Source of the DNA: Magnolia sinica
Taxonomy: Eukaryota > Streptophyta > Magnoliopsida > Magnoliales > Magnoliaceae
Assembly (NCBI RefSeq): GCF_029962835.1
Contig: NC_080574.1
Coordinates: 38,011,501 to 38,075,500, forward strand
Length of the DNA: 64,000 bases
Direction: 5' to 3'
Shown in pieces: positions 44,001 to 55,744 of this stretch (positions within the stretch are counted from its first letter, which is position 1; each line of letters opens with the position of its first letter). A program made the position numbers and the translations under genes. Under the pieces are notes generated by a model that saw only the letters and a list, made by a program, of their open reading frames with translations, was not told the DNA's origin and ran no database searches.

Positions 44001-45512
44001 GGTGCACGATGTGTAAAGCATTCACATTTATTTACAAACAGAGGGGGAAGCACTTGAACAACTTCCTTAGGAAAGCAATGTTCCTTTTTGCATCAGGGCA
44101 CGTGCAGAATTCCTCACTTCAATTTATCAGAACCCGTGAAGTACCCAAATCCCAAGCGCAATTGAACATTTTGGGTTGAAGTCCCTAGTGGAGTCGCCAA
44201 TTTTTTTTTTTTTGGGACAAAATGTGTAATTGTTGTTTAAGACTTTTGATTTGATGTTTTGACCTTTCTGTTAGCCGCTGGGCATTAGGCGTCTGATATA
44301 GTTGTGGTTGGCTTCATGGGTTTGACTATGAGAGGCAGTGTGTCAGATAGCTGATTGGCCAGCGAGGCGTGAGAAAGGGACAAATTGTTGTGAGGAGATT
44401 TAGAGTCTCTTGACCGCATTAAGGTGTTGTTGCTGTCCTTGAGGAGTTGTTGATTATTTTGAACCCTACTTGCAAATAAACATGAATACTCACATGTTGT
44501 GTACAGTGTACTTGAAAGAAAGTCGAGTTAAGTGGATTTCATTAATATTTGGGAGTTGTTACATTTCGGGATGTGTTCCGACACAGGCCCTTAATTACAT
44601 CTCTGGGGAGAACCCTTGGTTAAAAGGTAAAAACCAGAGCAGGTGTCCTATCATGGCATAGGATGTATTTTGAGTCCTTGGTTTTTCGTCTTTAGAGTGT
44701 CTAGAATCAAGAAGGTCGCGTTAGCCTTGGCGTACATGAGCAAATGACTTGACAATGTTGTGGGGGCTCACATGCTAATGATAGGTGGATGATGGTTCTC
44801 TAGCTCTCACCATGGGGTTATGAGATCCTTTGCGCTGGTGCCAACCGTTAAGGGGGGTATGCGCCTGATCCGGGGTGTGGCTGTATGAGAGGTCCACCAT
44901 GGGATGTCTTCGCCCGTAGCCATCCTGTGGGTTAAAGGAGAACTACGCTTATGCGCAGATGATGTTGGTGGATCTGTGTTTGGGCGCAAAGCTCAATCCA
45001 ATAGCGCTTGGCACTTGGCATCAAGGCTTGCATCGTGGGGTCTCGGCGCATAGTGCAAGGCTTCTCCATTCATTGAGATCCCTAGCGCATGGAGCAAGGC
45101 CATCCTAATGAAGGGGACAAAAGGTTCAGGCAAGTGAGGCTCACCTTATGGGCGTATGTGCCTGGAGGTTCTAAGTTCTCCGTCTCTTTTCGTCTCGATC
45201 TCTCTTTTGTTATGATTCTTCTCTCTCTCTCTCTCCCCCCCCCCCTCTCTCACTCTCTCCGTCGTCTCTAGTGAGTGTCAGGGGGATTTATAGGGTTGTG
45301 GGCCTGATTTTCTCGGTGCCTGGAGGTGTGGATCTCTGCGCTTGCCTTGGTAGTTTGCAGCACAGAGCCTTCCATTGGTTTCCTGCTTCCTCGTGCGATG
45401 TGATGATGTCATTGTTCGATGTAGAGCTACTGGAGCTGAGCTGATGTGGCGCAATGGTTTTGTCGAATGTGTGGGGCCATTTTGGCTAAGTACCAAAATT
45501 CATATGTCAACA
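41044..45512 (-). mobile_element. LTR retrotransposon fossil, Tat/Ogre-like, TSD CCTAT
   Basis: Perfect 5-bp target duplication CCTAT at 41039-41043 and 45513-45517, with TG...CA ends. Direct repeats at 41044 to about 41.6 kb and 44213-45512 are its LTRs. On the minus strand TTGGCGACTCCACTAGGGAC (about 44180-44201) next to the upper LTR is a tRNA-Arg-type primer-binding site as used by Ogre/Tat elements, so the element reads on the minus strand. The internal region holds a Pro/Ala/Thr-rich remnant (41789-42897) perhaps from gag; no pol was recognised. Broken, non-autonomous, moderately old. A MITE at 43164-43857 is inserted in it. Confidence 0.8.
43164..43857. mobile_element. CGATAT-type MITE, copy 1
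   Basis: Starts AGTGTTTTAAATATTGACGA and ends CGATATTTAAAACATTG (inverted tips), with worn 9-bp flanks CTTCTTGGC and CTTCTTAGA. The terminal zones are rich in GATATATC words (GCCGATATATCTTGTATCCC; TGCGATACATTACG). 694 bp, no ORF. Same family as 53297-53977. Confidence 0.85.
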
Positions 45513-45517
45513 CCTAT

Positions 45518-47975
45518 TTTCCTTTAACCCTTGAACTCTGAGCCTACCCTATCCAGTCTTAATTTCCCTTATTTTAAACAATAAGCCTATCCTGTTTGTC
45601 CCATACTTTGCTGAACCAAGCCTAGATTCAGAATTTGTTGTTATTTTCCAAGACCCCCATCTGAGACTACATCAGGAAGGGGAATGGAATTCCCGATACA
45701 AAAAGCAGGACGGGATGTGCCTGAGTTAGCCAAAGCTGAAACAACAGAGTTAACACCATTCGGAGCCAGGGCAAATGAAATATTTAGCCTGGCAGCAATA
45801 GTGTTAATCGCTTGATGACTTAAAATCATGGACCAAGGTGCAACATCGACTCCTGAAATCCAGGGAATTACATCAGAATGGCAGCATCCCATTCTAATTG
45901 GTTTGTCGCAAAATGCAATAATACTTCTGGATGTTGAGCAGAGATTCCTAAAGGGCCAATGGTATGACCTGCTGGCTTGACTTCCTGAAGGGCCAAGATT
46001 GTCAAACACAGGAAGAACAAATTTTTTAGTTATAAAACTATAAAGCTGGTCTTTCTTCTCTTCTGTACATCTTTTATAAGCAAAGCTAAAACAAACCCTA
46101 TTTAACTTCTATTCTCATCACTAATTTTATAAATGTTAGCGACTTTTAGTCCTAACCACTAATCTTATAAATCTTACTTACGTTTAATCCCCACCACTAA
46201 CTATTTAAAAGTAGCAAAATACCTTCAAAAAAAAAAGGCTTAAAAGTTGAGATAAGTTTCATTGCCTTGAAGCCCAAAATGGTGACATCTCACAATACTT
46301 GTAGAGACAATTGTTAGATCTAGAGAAAAGACTGCTGAAACTAGCTATGAAATGCTCAAAATGGACACCGGGGTGAAAAGTTGCGCCTCCTGAAAGGCAG
46401 TTGTCCGAATCTCTATGGGGTTTGAAAATTCAGGACGCATTTTGTGGCATCCTTTCATTGTTGCTTCAGTTAATTTTGATCCTGGTTGATCCAACATTCC
46501 TGCATAAGTCATCTATCGAAAAAAAAAAAAGAAAAAAGAAAAATCCCGCATCGGTCTGAGATTCTTGGTTTGAAAGATTTTTTGCATTGAACTGCTGGAG
46601 GCAGCCTCAAGTGCAGGGGTTTGGATTTGTTACATCTTCAACCTTTGCTATTTTATGCAGATTGTGATGCCCATTATTGATGGTCTGTATCACAAGTGTC
46701 ACATTGATCAAACAATCTTAACCATGTGCCTATCATGGTTACGAAGAAAAGTTGTCAGTTTCCAAATTCAACGGGTAAATAAGGTGCTCAACTGTCATGA
46801 TCGTCTGATCAATGTTTTTGTGGGTTATGATCCATAAACAATTGGGCCAACAATTCTACTGGTCTAGATCACCACAAATCTGTTCGACAAGTACAATGAA
46901 AGGGTCACCATGTGTTCAACAATCACTATAGGGTAGCTCTTCTAAATATAAAAAGAGACACCAACATGGAGTGCCTCCCATGTGCAATCGCATGCGCAGT
47001 TTTTAGTAGTAATAAATATAACCCTAACCCTGGCACAAGACTAAGCCACACTTAACCTAACCTTAATTGTTTTTTTTTTTTTTTAAATGGCTAACCTAAC
47101 CCTAACCATAACCATAATCATATTTCCTAATTAACTGAACTCCCAACCAAACCCAACCAATTATAGGCCATGTGTAAATAAGTAAAACTATGTTACAAAA
47201 GACTTCTGTTTACTTGGGCCGTGAGCATCCATCATTGAAGGAGTTACAAAGGTGGGGCCTTCCATACGTTTCCTAATAGCCATAGGTAGTGCAAAAATTT
47301 CCTTTTACACTGAGACTTGGGCCTTGAGCATCCATCATTCATTGGGTGCTGCTCTCTTTCTTTATGTTTTTTTTTTTTTTTTGAGAAGATATTGAAGATT
47401 CCATTAAATTAAAGAGAGGAAGTAGAATTTTCAAACAACAAAAAGTGGAGTGCCCCTGAGGTATCGAAAGAGCCTAGTGGATTGTCAGATCCATTATCTA
47501 GTGTCTGAAATTACATCTTCAATATTCCCTGAAACAAAACCTAACCTCCTGGGCCCTGGTCCATTGTAACAAAGCGGAGTTGCTTAGAACGATCCTTAAG
47601 GATAGATCTGAGAAATGCTCCTTTGCCATTGTTAAGGACTCTGTGTTTCTTTATGTTGATGGACTGAAGGCTATGAAGGGCCTTGGAGGCCCACTTCCCT
47701 TGGCCTTCTGTTTCCTAGTTTTTTGGGAAACTTCTTCGTTTTTTACATCAGAAGCTGCTGCACCACCCACTCATTTCTTGTCTTTTAATTAAAGTCCTCT
47801 TCACTATAGCTCTTAGCTTTCCATGTAGGAAAGCAAAAGAATTTTGGCTCCACACTCATCCACCCACCGCCACCCACCCAAACTCACTCACAGACACACA
47901 CACACACATCATTGTTTCTCCATCAAGGAATGTTAAGGTGCCTCTTGATAAGTACTGTTTTTCAGCTTCAGTGTA
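45518..47975. other. No gene recognised; unassigned minus ORF at 45641-46009
   Basis: The minus frame 45641-46009 (122 codons) reads FDNLGPSGSQASRSYHWPFR and INTIAARLNISFALAPNGVN; its composition is plausible for protein, but I do not recognise it. A TTTTATGCAG acceptor with an open frame IVMPIIDGLYHKCHID occurs at 46651. Short CCCTAACC words at 47020-47110 are telomere-like but irregular. Nothing else supportable. Confidence 0.3.
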
Positions 47976-48482
47976 CGGGGGCAATGGGCTGGGTAGCCTG
48001 CCCGACCCGATGAGTCCAACCTGGCTTTGGGCTGGGCAAGAACCTGTTAGCTTGGCTCATGGGCAGGGCTTGGGCCTTGCATGCATGGCCTGATCAACTT
48101 TTGGGTCGGGCTTGGGCTCATGTCATTTTAGCCCAGTCCAACCAAATTTATATGTACATGTGTTATATCCTACAAATATGCCATTCCAATCTTCAGTTAG
48201 GCAACCCATCCATCTTGAATATAGATAGTTGCTGTCATTTCTCTAAAATGTCTATTTCTTTGTGGATGTGGGCCATACTTGATCAACGGATATATTAGGG
48301 TTATTCAAGTGGAAAAATAGGGATTTTATCAATTTTCAGGATTGGTGGAAAATTTCAGTCTCAGGCTTGGGCCTGCTGTTTTAGGCTAATCAGGGCTCGG
48401 GCTGGGCTCATGCCTTGGATCTTAAGTGTCAGGTCAAGCCTGGGTCTAGCCTAGTCCAAACCCGGCCCATTGCCACCCCTAC
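47976..48482. mobile_element. hAT-like non-autonomous element, GGCAATGGGC tips
   Basis: The left end GGGGGCAATGGGCTGGGTAG pairs with the right end GGCCCATTGCCACCCCTA. The interior is rich in GGGCTTGGGC and GCCCGACCCG words. Such TAGGGGTGGCAATGGGC tips are typical of plant hAT MITEs. The 8-bp duplication was not resolved. Confidence 0.65.
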
Positions 48483-48514
48483 TTACGTGTAGGGAGTGAT
48501 GGTTCTAAGAGGTT

Positions 48515-48594
48515 GTCAGTTAAGATCTCTATATTGCTTTTAGACAATGTCTTTTCAGTTAAGATCTCTACATTGCTTTTAGACAATGTCTTGT
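48515..48594. repeat. Tandem duplication, 39 bp
   Basis: CAGTTAAGATCTCTATATTG plus TTTTAGACAATGTCTT is repeated at once with a single change (ACATTG). Confidence 0.85.
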
Positions 48595-48854
48595 TCAAAA
48601 TGCAAGTGATGATTGTATATACACATTAGTTCTTTTAGATGTTCAAATCACTCCACATGCACTTCTTTAACTTACTGATTTTAATAAACTCGTTGGTTGT
48701 AATCAACCATGTTATAGACTATTAGATAGCGCTTGATTGTAATTAACCTATGTAATAGTCTATTACATAGCACCTATGGGAATTTTGTGCTATTATTGCT
48801 GGTCCCCAGTCCTGATAAAGGAGGGTTCCGTCAAGTTGGCAGCCGGTGTCAAAC

Positions 48855-48955
48855 TTACACCGTAACTTTCATCATGAATCCAAAGAATGATGGAACAAGA
48901 TTCATGTTGCCAATCCCATTGTGGGATGAGGCTTAGATGATGATGATGAGATGTT
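48855..48955 (+). mobile_element. 3' tip of an RTE-type LINE
   Basis: The sequence before a (GAT)n tail reads WNKIHVANPIVGWDEA with small shifts, the same C-terminal signature as at 22830-23070. Very short, 5'-truncated copy. Confidence 0.65.
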
Positions 48956-49125
48956 CATTAAGAAATTGAAAGTGACACTTCACTAATTTTTATGTTTGTA
49001 GGTCTTCTATCTAAAATAAGTTCGCGGATCAGTATTTGACCATTAAAGCATGGTAAGTTCTTATAAGTTATAATGTACTAGATCACATTGCAATTGCATT
49101 GATTGATATTTGAATTTGCATCTTA

Positions 49126-50216
49126 GGGCCTGTTTGGTTTGGTGAAAATACAGGTAAACTATGGTAAAAGCATAATAATGAGCAAGGGCGTTGTTTGAAA
49201 TATTGGTGGAATTTCACGTTGAATTTCACACAAAGCTCAACCTCGTAGAAGCAAAAACTCTGTGGGCCCCACCATGATGTACGTGTTATATCTACACTGT
49301 CCATTCATTTTCTCAGATCATTTTAGGACATGAGCCGAAAAATGAGGCAGATCCAAAGCTCAAGTGAACCACACCATAGAAAACAGTGGGTTCAATGGTG
49401 GAGTCATTATTCCCACTGCTTCCTTTAGTGTGGTCTACTTGATCTTTGGATCTTCCTCATTTTAGGGTTGATGTCCTAAAATGATTCGGCAAAATGAATG
49501 GACGGCGTGGATATAACACATACAACATGGTGGGGCCCACAAAGTTTTGCCACGTATACATTGTAAGGATGTCACGCAAATTGAGTGACCTTTGGATTGC
49601 CGTACCTGTCAAATCTTGCTGGAGTAAATACGAATGTAATTACCTTAGGGCTTGTTTGATTGGTTGTAATTACATGTAGTCAAATGTAAATAAGAAATAA
49701 TTATTAACTTTTGCATTTAAAAAAAAAAATGTAAAGGGAGCTGAGGTTGGTTACCGCGCTACGTGACAAAATTTGTGGGCCCTACCATGATATATATATG
49801 TTTCATCCATGCCGTTCCTTCATTTTGTCTGATCATTTTAGGGCATGAGCCTAAAATGGGGTTAGATCCAAAGCTCAAGTGGCCCACAATGGGAATAATG
49901 ATGTCCACCATTGAACCTACTGATTGTTGTGGTGTGGTCCACTTGAGCTTTGGATCTGCCTCATTTTTGGGCTCACACAATAAAACGATTTGAAAAAATG
50001 AATGAGCAATGTGGATATAACAAATATATCATGGTAGGGCCTACAAATTTTGGCTTGGAAGAAGGTTGAAATTTGCATAGTTTTTGAGGTGGAGATTCTG
50101 CCTTTTCCAAAAACCTGCAAAAGCTATCATTGTACTTTTACCATCAATTGTCTGTATTTACTGACTATCAAACATGCCCTTAATTTACCTTTAATTACGT
50201 GGAACCAAACAGGCCC
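49126..50216. mobile_element. Tourist-like (PIF/Harbinger) element, outer
   Basis: The tips GGGCCTGTTTGGTT and AACCAAACAGGCCC are flanked by TTA on both sides (49123-49125, 50217-50219), the PIF/Harbinger target duplication. It includes a hairpin module at 49248-49556 and a complete nested element at 49648-50179. Confidence 0.85.
49648..50179. mobile_element. Tourist-like element nested inside the previous one
   Basis: The tips GGGCTTGTTTGATTGG and ATCAAACATGCCC are inverted copies, flanked by TTA (49645-49647 and 50180-50182). It encloses its own hairpin module (49770-50056). 532 bp. Confidence 0.82.
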
Positions 50217-50749
50217 TTAGTGGGCACTAGATGTAAGCATTTGAATGGTTGTATCATCATTATTATTATTGTTTTTTTTTTTCGTGTATTCGACAGGTAA
50301 GATTGTTCCCATGCAAACAGTTGATCTAAGAAGTATCTTTTGTTAAACTTAGTAGGTTACCTCATTGACATGAAAACTGTGACTAAAAGATCATCTCAAG
50401 CCAACTAGAGAAAGTCTAAGATCTCTAGACAACTCCAATGTCTCATCAATGTACTTGCTAGCCTCCAAGAACCGGATTCATTTTGAAATTGCTTTCCACA
50501 AGTAGATGATCCTCCCAACTTATTTATTTATTTATTTTCTTGATCAACTAACTAAAACATTCATTAAAGGCAAAGAACTGCAGCACAGGATTAAAAATAC
50601 AAGGCACAACTTGAAAGAAAACTACAATGCGATCCCACACTTACTGGTTAAACGAAGTGTTTAACCAGGGAGGAGACGATGGTAACTAATGTTATCCCCC
50701 TCTGCTACACCATTCATCCACACCACAACACTGGACCACCTGGTGAGCT

Positions 50750-52140
50750 CCTCTATGTAACCTGACTATTCGAAGATGGAGCCTTTAATTTTGTCGATAA
50801 AGCCTTTGATGGGAATCTGGACGTCCCTGAAGATTTTGGTATTTCTTTCTTTCCACAAGAGTTAGCTGACTGCATATCAACTTCGCTGGATACTTGACGA
50901 AGAAAGGACTTTGCCGTGAATTTTATGGATTTCTCCCAAATCCAGACTCTTTCATCTACATTCATCGGGGGATAGACGGACATTCTGTAATATAGATAGC
51001 AGGGATTGAAACTTGATCATTTCCTCATCTTTTAAATTCCTTCTTAATATAATATTCCACCCAATATTCTCACATCTAATTTCCACACAATCCTTCACTG
51101 ATACATGCTTCTTCCCCACCAGTCTGTAGAGGTTCGGGAAACTGGAAGCCAGCAAGTTGTTGCTTGCCCACACATCCTCCTGGAAAAGCGTCACCTCCCC
51201 ATTGTTGACGGAGAACCTAAAACCATCTCCCAGTGTCTTGCCCCAGCGCTTCGACCTGTTTCCTGAATCAGCAACGTCTCTCCACATTTTTAACACGGCA
51301 TTCCTCCGAGGAATGTTTTGGTCCCAACCCCTGTTTGATTCCCCTTCTCTACAATTAATTTCCACCAAAATGCCTCTTTTTCTCTCCCAAAATGCCACCA
51401 CCATTTACTGAGTAAACTTCTATTTCTTTCTCTAACCTTTTCGTTGCCTAGCCCACTTGCCTCTTTTGCTTTTCAGATTGCCTTCGATTTCATCAAATGA
51501 AGATTCTTCTTGTCCGCCAATGATCCCCATAAGAACTGCCTTTAGATTTTTTCTATTCTTGTTGCAACCGAAGTAGGAATCTTGAATAAGGATAAGAAGT
51601 AGACGGAGATTGGTCAACATCGATCTAATAAGTGCAATCCACCTCCCAAGGACAGGTGGCCTCTCTTCCGTGAAGCCTCTTCTCAATCCTTTTGATCACC
51701 GGATTCCAAATTCTCGATGATGCCCCCACCACTCCCAACGCAAACCAAGGTATGTGATAAGGAAATTGAGGGATTTGCAACCTATCTGATTAGCCAGAAA
51801 CTTGAGGCTCTCTTCATTTATTCCAATAAAGGACAACGAGCTCTTGTATAGGTTGATTTTAAGACTTGATACCACCTCAAAGCATCAAAGAATGGCCTTT
51901 ATGTTGATGATTTCATGTGTATCTGCTTAGTAGAAGACCACAACATCATCTCCAAATTGGAGATGTGATATCGTAAGCGATCCAACCTTGAAGCCTTCTA
52001 TCATACCCTATTCATTTATCCCAATTCCCAATCTTGGATAACAAGCTCTTGGACAAGTTGACTTTAAGATTCGATATTGCCTCAAAGCATCAAAGGATGG
52101 CCTTTATGTTGATGATTTCATCTGAATCTGCTTTGCAGAA
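50750..52140 (-). mobile_element. L1 LINE ORF2 C-terminal part (minus)
   Basis: Minus-strand frames give HLQFGDDVVVFY (the FADD-type reverse-transcriptase box, about 51940), IKRIEKRLHG, RWIALIRSMLTNL, the later WGKTLGDGFRFSVNNGEVTL and RRNLKDEEMIKFQSLL, all in L1 order. Bases 51,790-51,930 and 52,010-52,140 are diverged copies of the same segment in the same orientation. Several frame breaks; dead. Confidence 0.8.
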
Positions 52141-54482
52141 GAGCATAATGCCGTCTCCGAGGCGGATCCGCAGCAAGTCGACAACCTTCGTAAAGCTTTC
52201 CTTTGTTTTGAAGCTGTGTCGAGCCTGCACATTAATGAAAGCAAGTATGAACTATTGGGTATCAATCTCCCTCTGGAAGAAATCAGCATTCTAGCGATGA
52301 CGTTTGGATGCAAAGTGGGGACATTCTCGTCTAAATATTTGGGCCTCCCTCTCTGTTTAGGTTAGGTTGGTAAGCATCTCTGGGACCCATCATTGAAAGA
52401 TTCGAGCGCAAGTTATCAATGTGGAAAAAGAGATGTATGTCTATTGGAGGTAGAATTACGATGATCAAGGTGGTTCTGTCAAGTGTTCCTTTGTACTTCA
52501 TGTCCATTTTCAGATGCCTGAAGAGTGTTCTGGACAAGTTGGAGAAGTTAGGAAGAGATTTCCTCTGGCAAGGGGGAGAGGACAAGTGGAAGTTCTAACT
52601 CTTGAGATGGGATTTGGTTTGTATGCCTAAGGAGGCATGTGGTTTAGGTGTGATAGACCTAGACTCCATGAACAGGGCGCTATTGGGAAAATGGCTTTGG
52701 TGTTTTGTGTCAGAAGAAGGTTCTCTCCGGAAGAAAGTCATAGGTAGGAAGTGTGGGGTGGAGAAAGAGGGCTCGTGGCCCAAGAATTCCTCAGTGTACA
52801 GGGCTCAGGGGTTTGGAGAGCTATCATGAAGATGAAAAGCTCTATTAAGAAGGGGTCTGTTTTGTTGCAGGTATGGGTTCAAAAATCCAATTCGAGAAGG
52901 ACACTTGGCTAGGCGAGAGATGTTTGCTGGATCAATTTCCAAATTTAGCTCGTGCAATGTTGAATTTGGATGTCACTGTAGAAAAGTGCTATGTTAGGCA
53001 ATGACCCTTTGGTCACGAACTTCCTTTGATTTAGAGAAATCTGTCGGAAAATGAAGAGGACGAACTATTGTGTTTGCTTAGTATGCTTGTTTCTGTGCAT
53101 CTCACGGAGGATCCAGATTCGGTTTGATGGAATGTCAACAAATCTAGGTATTTCACCGTTTCTTCCTTCTTTCGCTCTCTTTCTGGTACCGGGGCTAGGC
53201 TTCGCAATCTGTTTTGTTCGGTTTTATGGTCATATGGGGACCCTTCCAAGATTTCAACATTTGCATGGTTGGTTAGAAGAATCCTTACTTATGATTAGTA
53301 TTTTAAATGTCGACGATATCGGCCGATATATCCCACGATATATCTTGTATCCCACCATTGTGATACGAAATGCACAAGTAGTGCGATATATCCCACATGT
53401 TTGATCTGGTGAGCATTTTCGAATTTTGATCCTTTTATTTAATGTAAATCATGTTAAACTAGTGTCAAATTGTTATAAATCCATGATTATTCATTTTTTG
53501 CATGAAAAATCATGGATTGGGAGCTTCGATTTCGAGATTTGGAGCTTCGATTTCCCAATTTCTCGCAAATCTTTTGCAATCTTTGTGTCCAAACATGAAA
53601 TCAAACATGTAACCTAATCTAGTGATTCTTCTTTTGCTTTTGAATGTATTGCTTGTGTTTCCACAAGTCTTCTTACATTTTTAAATTATATGAATAGACA
53701 TTGAATATACTTGCATCAATTCAGTTAGACAACGCATAGATTAGGACCCCATACGTGTGTACTTTTTTTTTTGTTATGTTTTGATTTATAAGTGTGTATT
53801 GATGTCTTTTTTAACAATCACCGAAGTTTCATTGAAAAGTTCAACCAATTTCCCAATGTTTACAACAACAACAACGATACATTACACGATACAACCGATA
53901 TATCCCATGCGATAACCGATACGTATTTGTATCCCAAGAATGCGATACGTAACACGATACCGATATTTCGAACATTGCTTATGATAACTTGAGAAAGCAT
54001 GGTCTAGTGATTATCAACGCTTGTCCCATGTGTTTATGCAGTGAAGAATCAATGGACCACCTTCTCCTGCTGTCCTTTTGCCAAGGAAGTATGGGATAGT
54101 TTTCTGGCATCTTTTGGGGTAGCTTGGGTATTCCCCAATTTAGTTAATGACTTGCTAGTTCATTGGCATGGCGGTGATGTTGGAAAATTGGGCCGAAAGG
54201 TGTGGTGGCTTTTGCTTCTTGCGGGTTTATGGTGCATCTGGATTGAAAGAAACAATAGATGTTTTAATGACTCTTCTAGGAATGTGAAGTCAGTCTTTTG
54301 CATTGTGTGATCTCTAATTATGGGGTGGGCGGTTGCGTCCGCAAAGCTTAGGGATTGTAACCTTTCCGGCTTTGATTGGTCTTCTTTGTGATTTTCTTTT
54401 GTTGTATTCTTTGCAGCTTTGCCGCCTTCTTAATAAATTCATAGTTAACCTTAAAAAAATAAAAATAAAAATAATAATTTCA
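52141..54482 (+). mobile_element. 5'-truncated L1 LINE (plus) with poly(A)-like tail
   Basis: Reads VDNLRKAFLCFEAVSSLHIN, GCKVGTFSSKYLGLPL, WKKRCMSIGGRITMIK, LGRDFLWQGGEDKW, KEACGLGVIDLDSMNRALLG and, after an insertion, CPFAKEVWDSFLASFGVAW and RKVWWLLLLAGLWCIWIERN (zf-RVT end). An AAAAATAAAAATAAAAATAA tail ends at about 54482, next to minus-strand L1 sequence. Interrupted by the CGATAT MITE at 53297. Many stops; dead. Confidence 0.8.
53297..53977. mobile_element. CGATAT-type MITE, copy 2
   Basis: 9-bp duplication CTTATGATT (53288-53296) and CTTATGATA (53978-53986), one mismatch. Begins AGTATTTTAAATGTCGACGA, ends CGATATTTCGAACATTG. Terminal zones are full of CGATATATC words. 681 bp, closely related to 43164-43857; both lie in other transposons. 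Confidence 0.9.
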
Positions 54483-55740
54483 TCTCCGAATTTGAGAAGT
54501 GATATCTTAAGAGATGCCTCTTTGAAAAGATATCTCATATCCGCAACTACCATCAAGAACAAGAAGGGGTAGAGAGGATCTCCTTAGCAAATACCTCTAG
54601 AGCTCTTGAAGAAATTGCATGACGAGCCATTCGTTATGATGGAGAAATGGGCTGACGAAATGCATTCTGTAATCCATTTGATCTATTTGGCTTTAAATCC
54701 CATTCTGTTCATCATGTATATTAAGAAACCCTAGTCTACTCTATTGTACGCCTTCTCCATGTCAATCTTGCAAACAACTCTGGGGATTTTAGCAATATGC
54801 ATAGGATGAATGCATTCATTCGCTATAAGAATGCCGTCTGAGATTTGCCTCTCTTCCAAGAAGGCTCCTTGGGATGGGGAGATTAGAAAATGCATAATCT
54901 TTCTTAGTCTATTAATAAAGAATTTTGCAATGATTTCATATAAACTACCTATTAGACTGATGGGTATGAAGTCTTTCAATTCTGCCGCGCGGCGCCCGTC
55001 TTTTTTTGCGATGAGGTAGATAAATGTGGCGTTCAAGCTCCTGTTCAATTGACGTCTATTGTAATATTCTCTAAAGAAGTCCATCATGTCCTCCTTAACG
55101 ATCTCCCAATAGTGCTTAAAAAACTTGATCGTAAAGCCATCAATCCTTAGAACCTTGTTGCTATCCATGTCCATAACCACACCATTGATCTCCTCTTTTT
55201 CGAAAGGACTTTCTAGTCCATGAAATGTTTCTTCTAGTAGGGATTTGAGTTGGATGCCTTTAAACAGAGGTCTATGGAGCTCCTCCTTAGAGTACAAGGT
55301 TTTAAAGAACTCCACTCTCGCCTCTTGGATCTTCTCTTTCACTTCAGGCCATCTGCCGTTAACTTGATGGCGCTTGATCGTGTTCCTCGCATTGTCCATG
55401 CTGTGAAAGTATGCGGTATTTTGATCTCCCTCTTTCAACCATAAGGCTCTGGAATGTTGTCTCAATGCAAGTTCTTCCTAATGGATAAGGAACTTCCATT
55501 CTCTTCTGGGATCCAGCCTTTGAGCCCTCATGCACTCCTTGATCCCACCTTGCACTTCTTTGATGTTTACTTCTTCAACGTAGTGTGGGATGAAGTCAAA
55601 TTTGGTTTCTTCTATAGCCTTCCGGTCCTTGGCCCAAGCTTGCAAATTGGATTTGATAACCTGTAACTTTTTGCAAAATCTGAAATGAGCCCACTCAATA
55701 ACATTATATTCGGACCACCAGGCATTTGCCATTTTGAAAA
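54483..55740 (-). mobile_element. L1 LINE ORF2 reverse transcriptase, N-terminal part (minus)
   Basis: A 244-codon open stretch (54731-55465) reads RALWLKEGDQNTAYFHSMDN, ATFIYLIAKKDGRRAAELKD and FIPISLIGSLYEIIAKFFIN (plant L1: AFIVLIPK.. FRPISLI), plus VCKIDMEKAYNRVD. Upstream, 55478-55732 is the linker before the RT. It is probably the first part of the minus L1 whose C-terminal part lies at 50750-52140, separated by the plus L1. Confidence 0.85.
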
Positions 55741-55744
55741 AAAA

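Noticed and set aside
47020-47115. Interstitial telomere repeat
   Set aside because: CCCTAACC words are irregular and mixed with CATAACC and TAACCTAA; there is no run of the plant 7-mer CCCTAAA.
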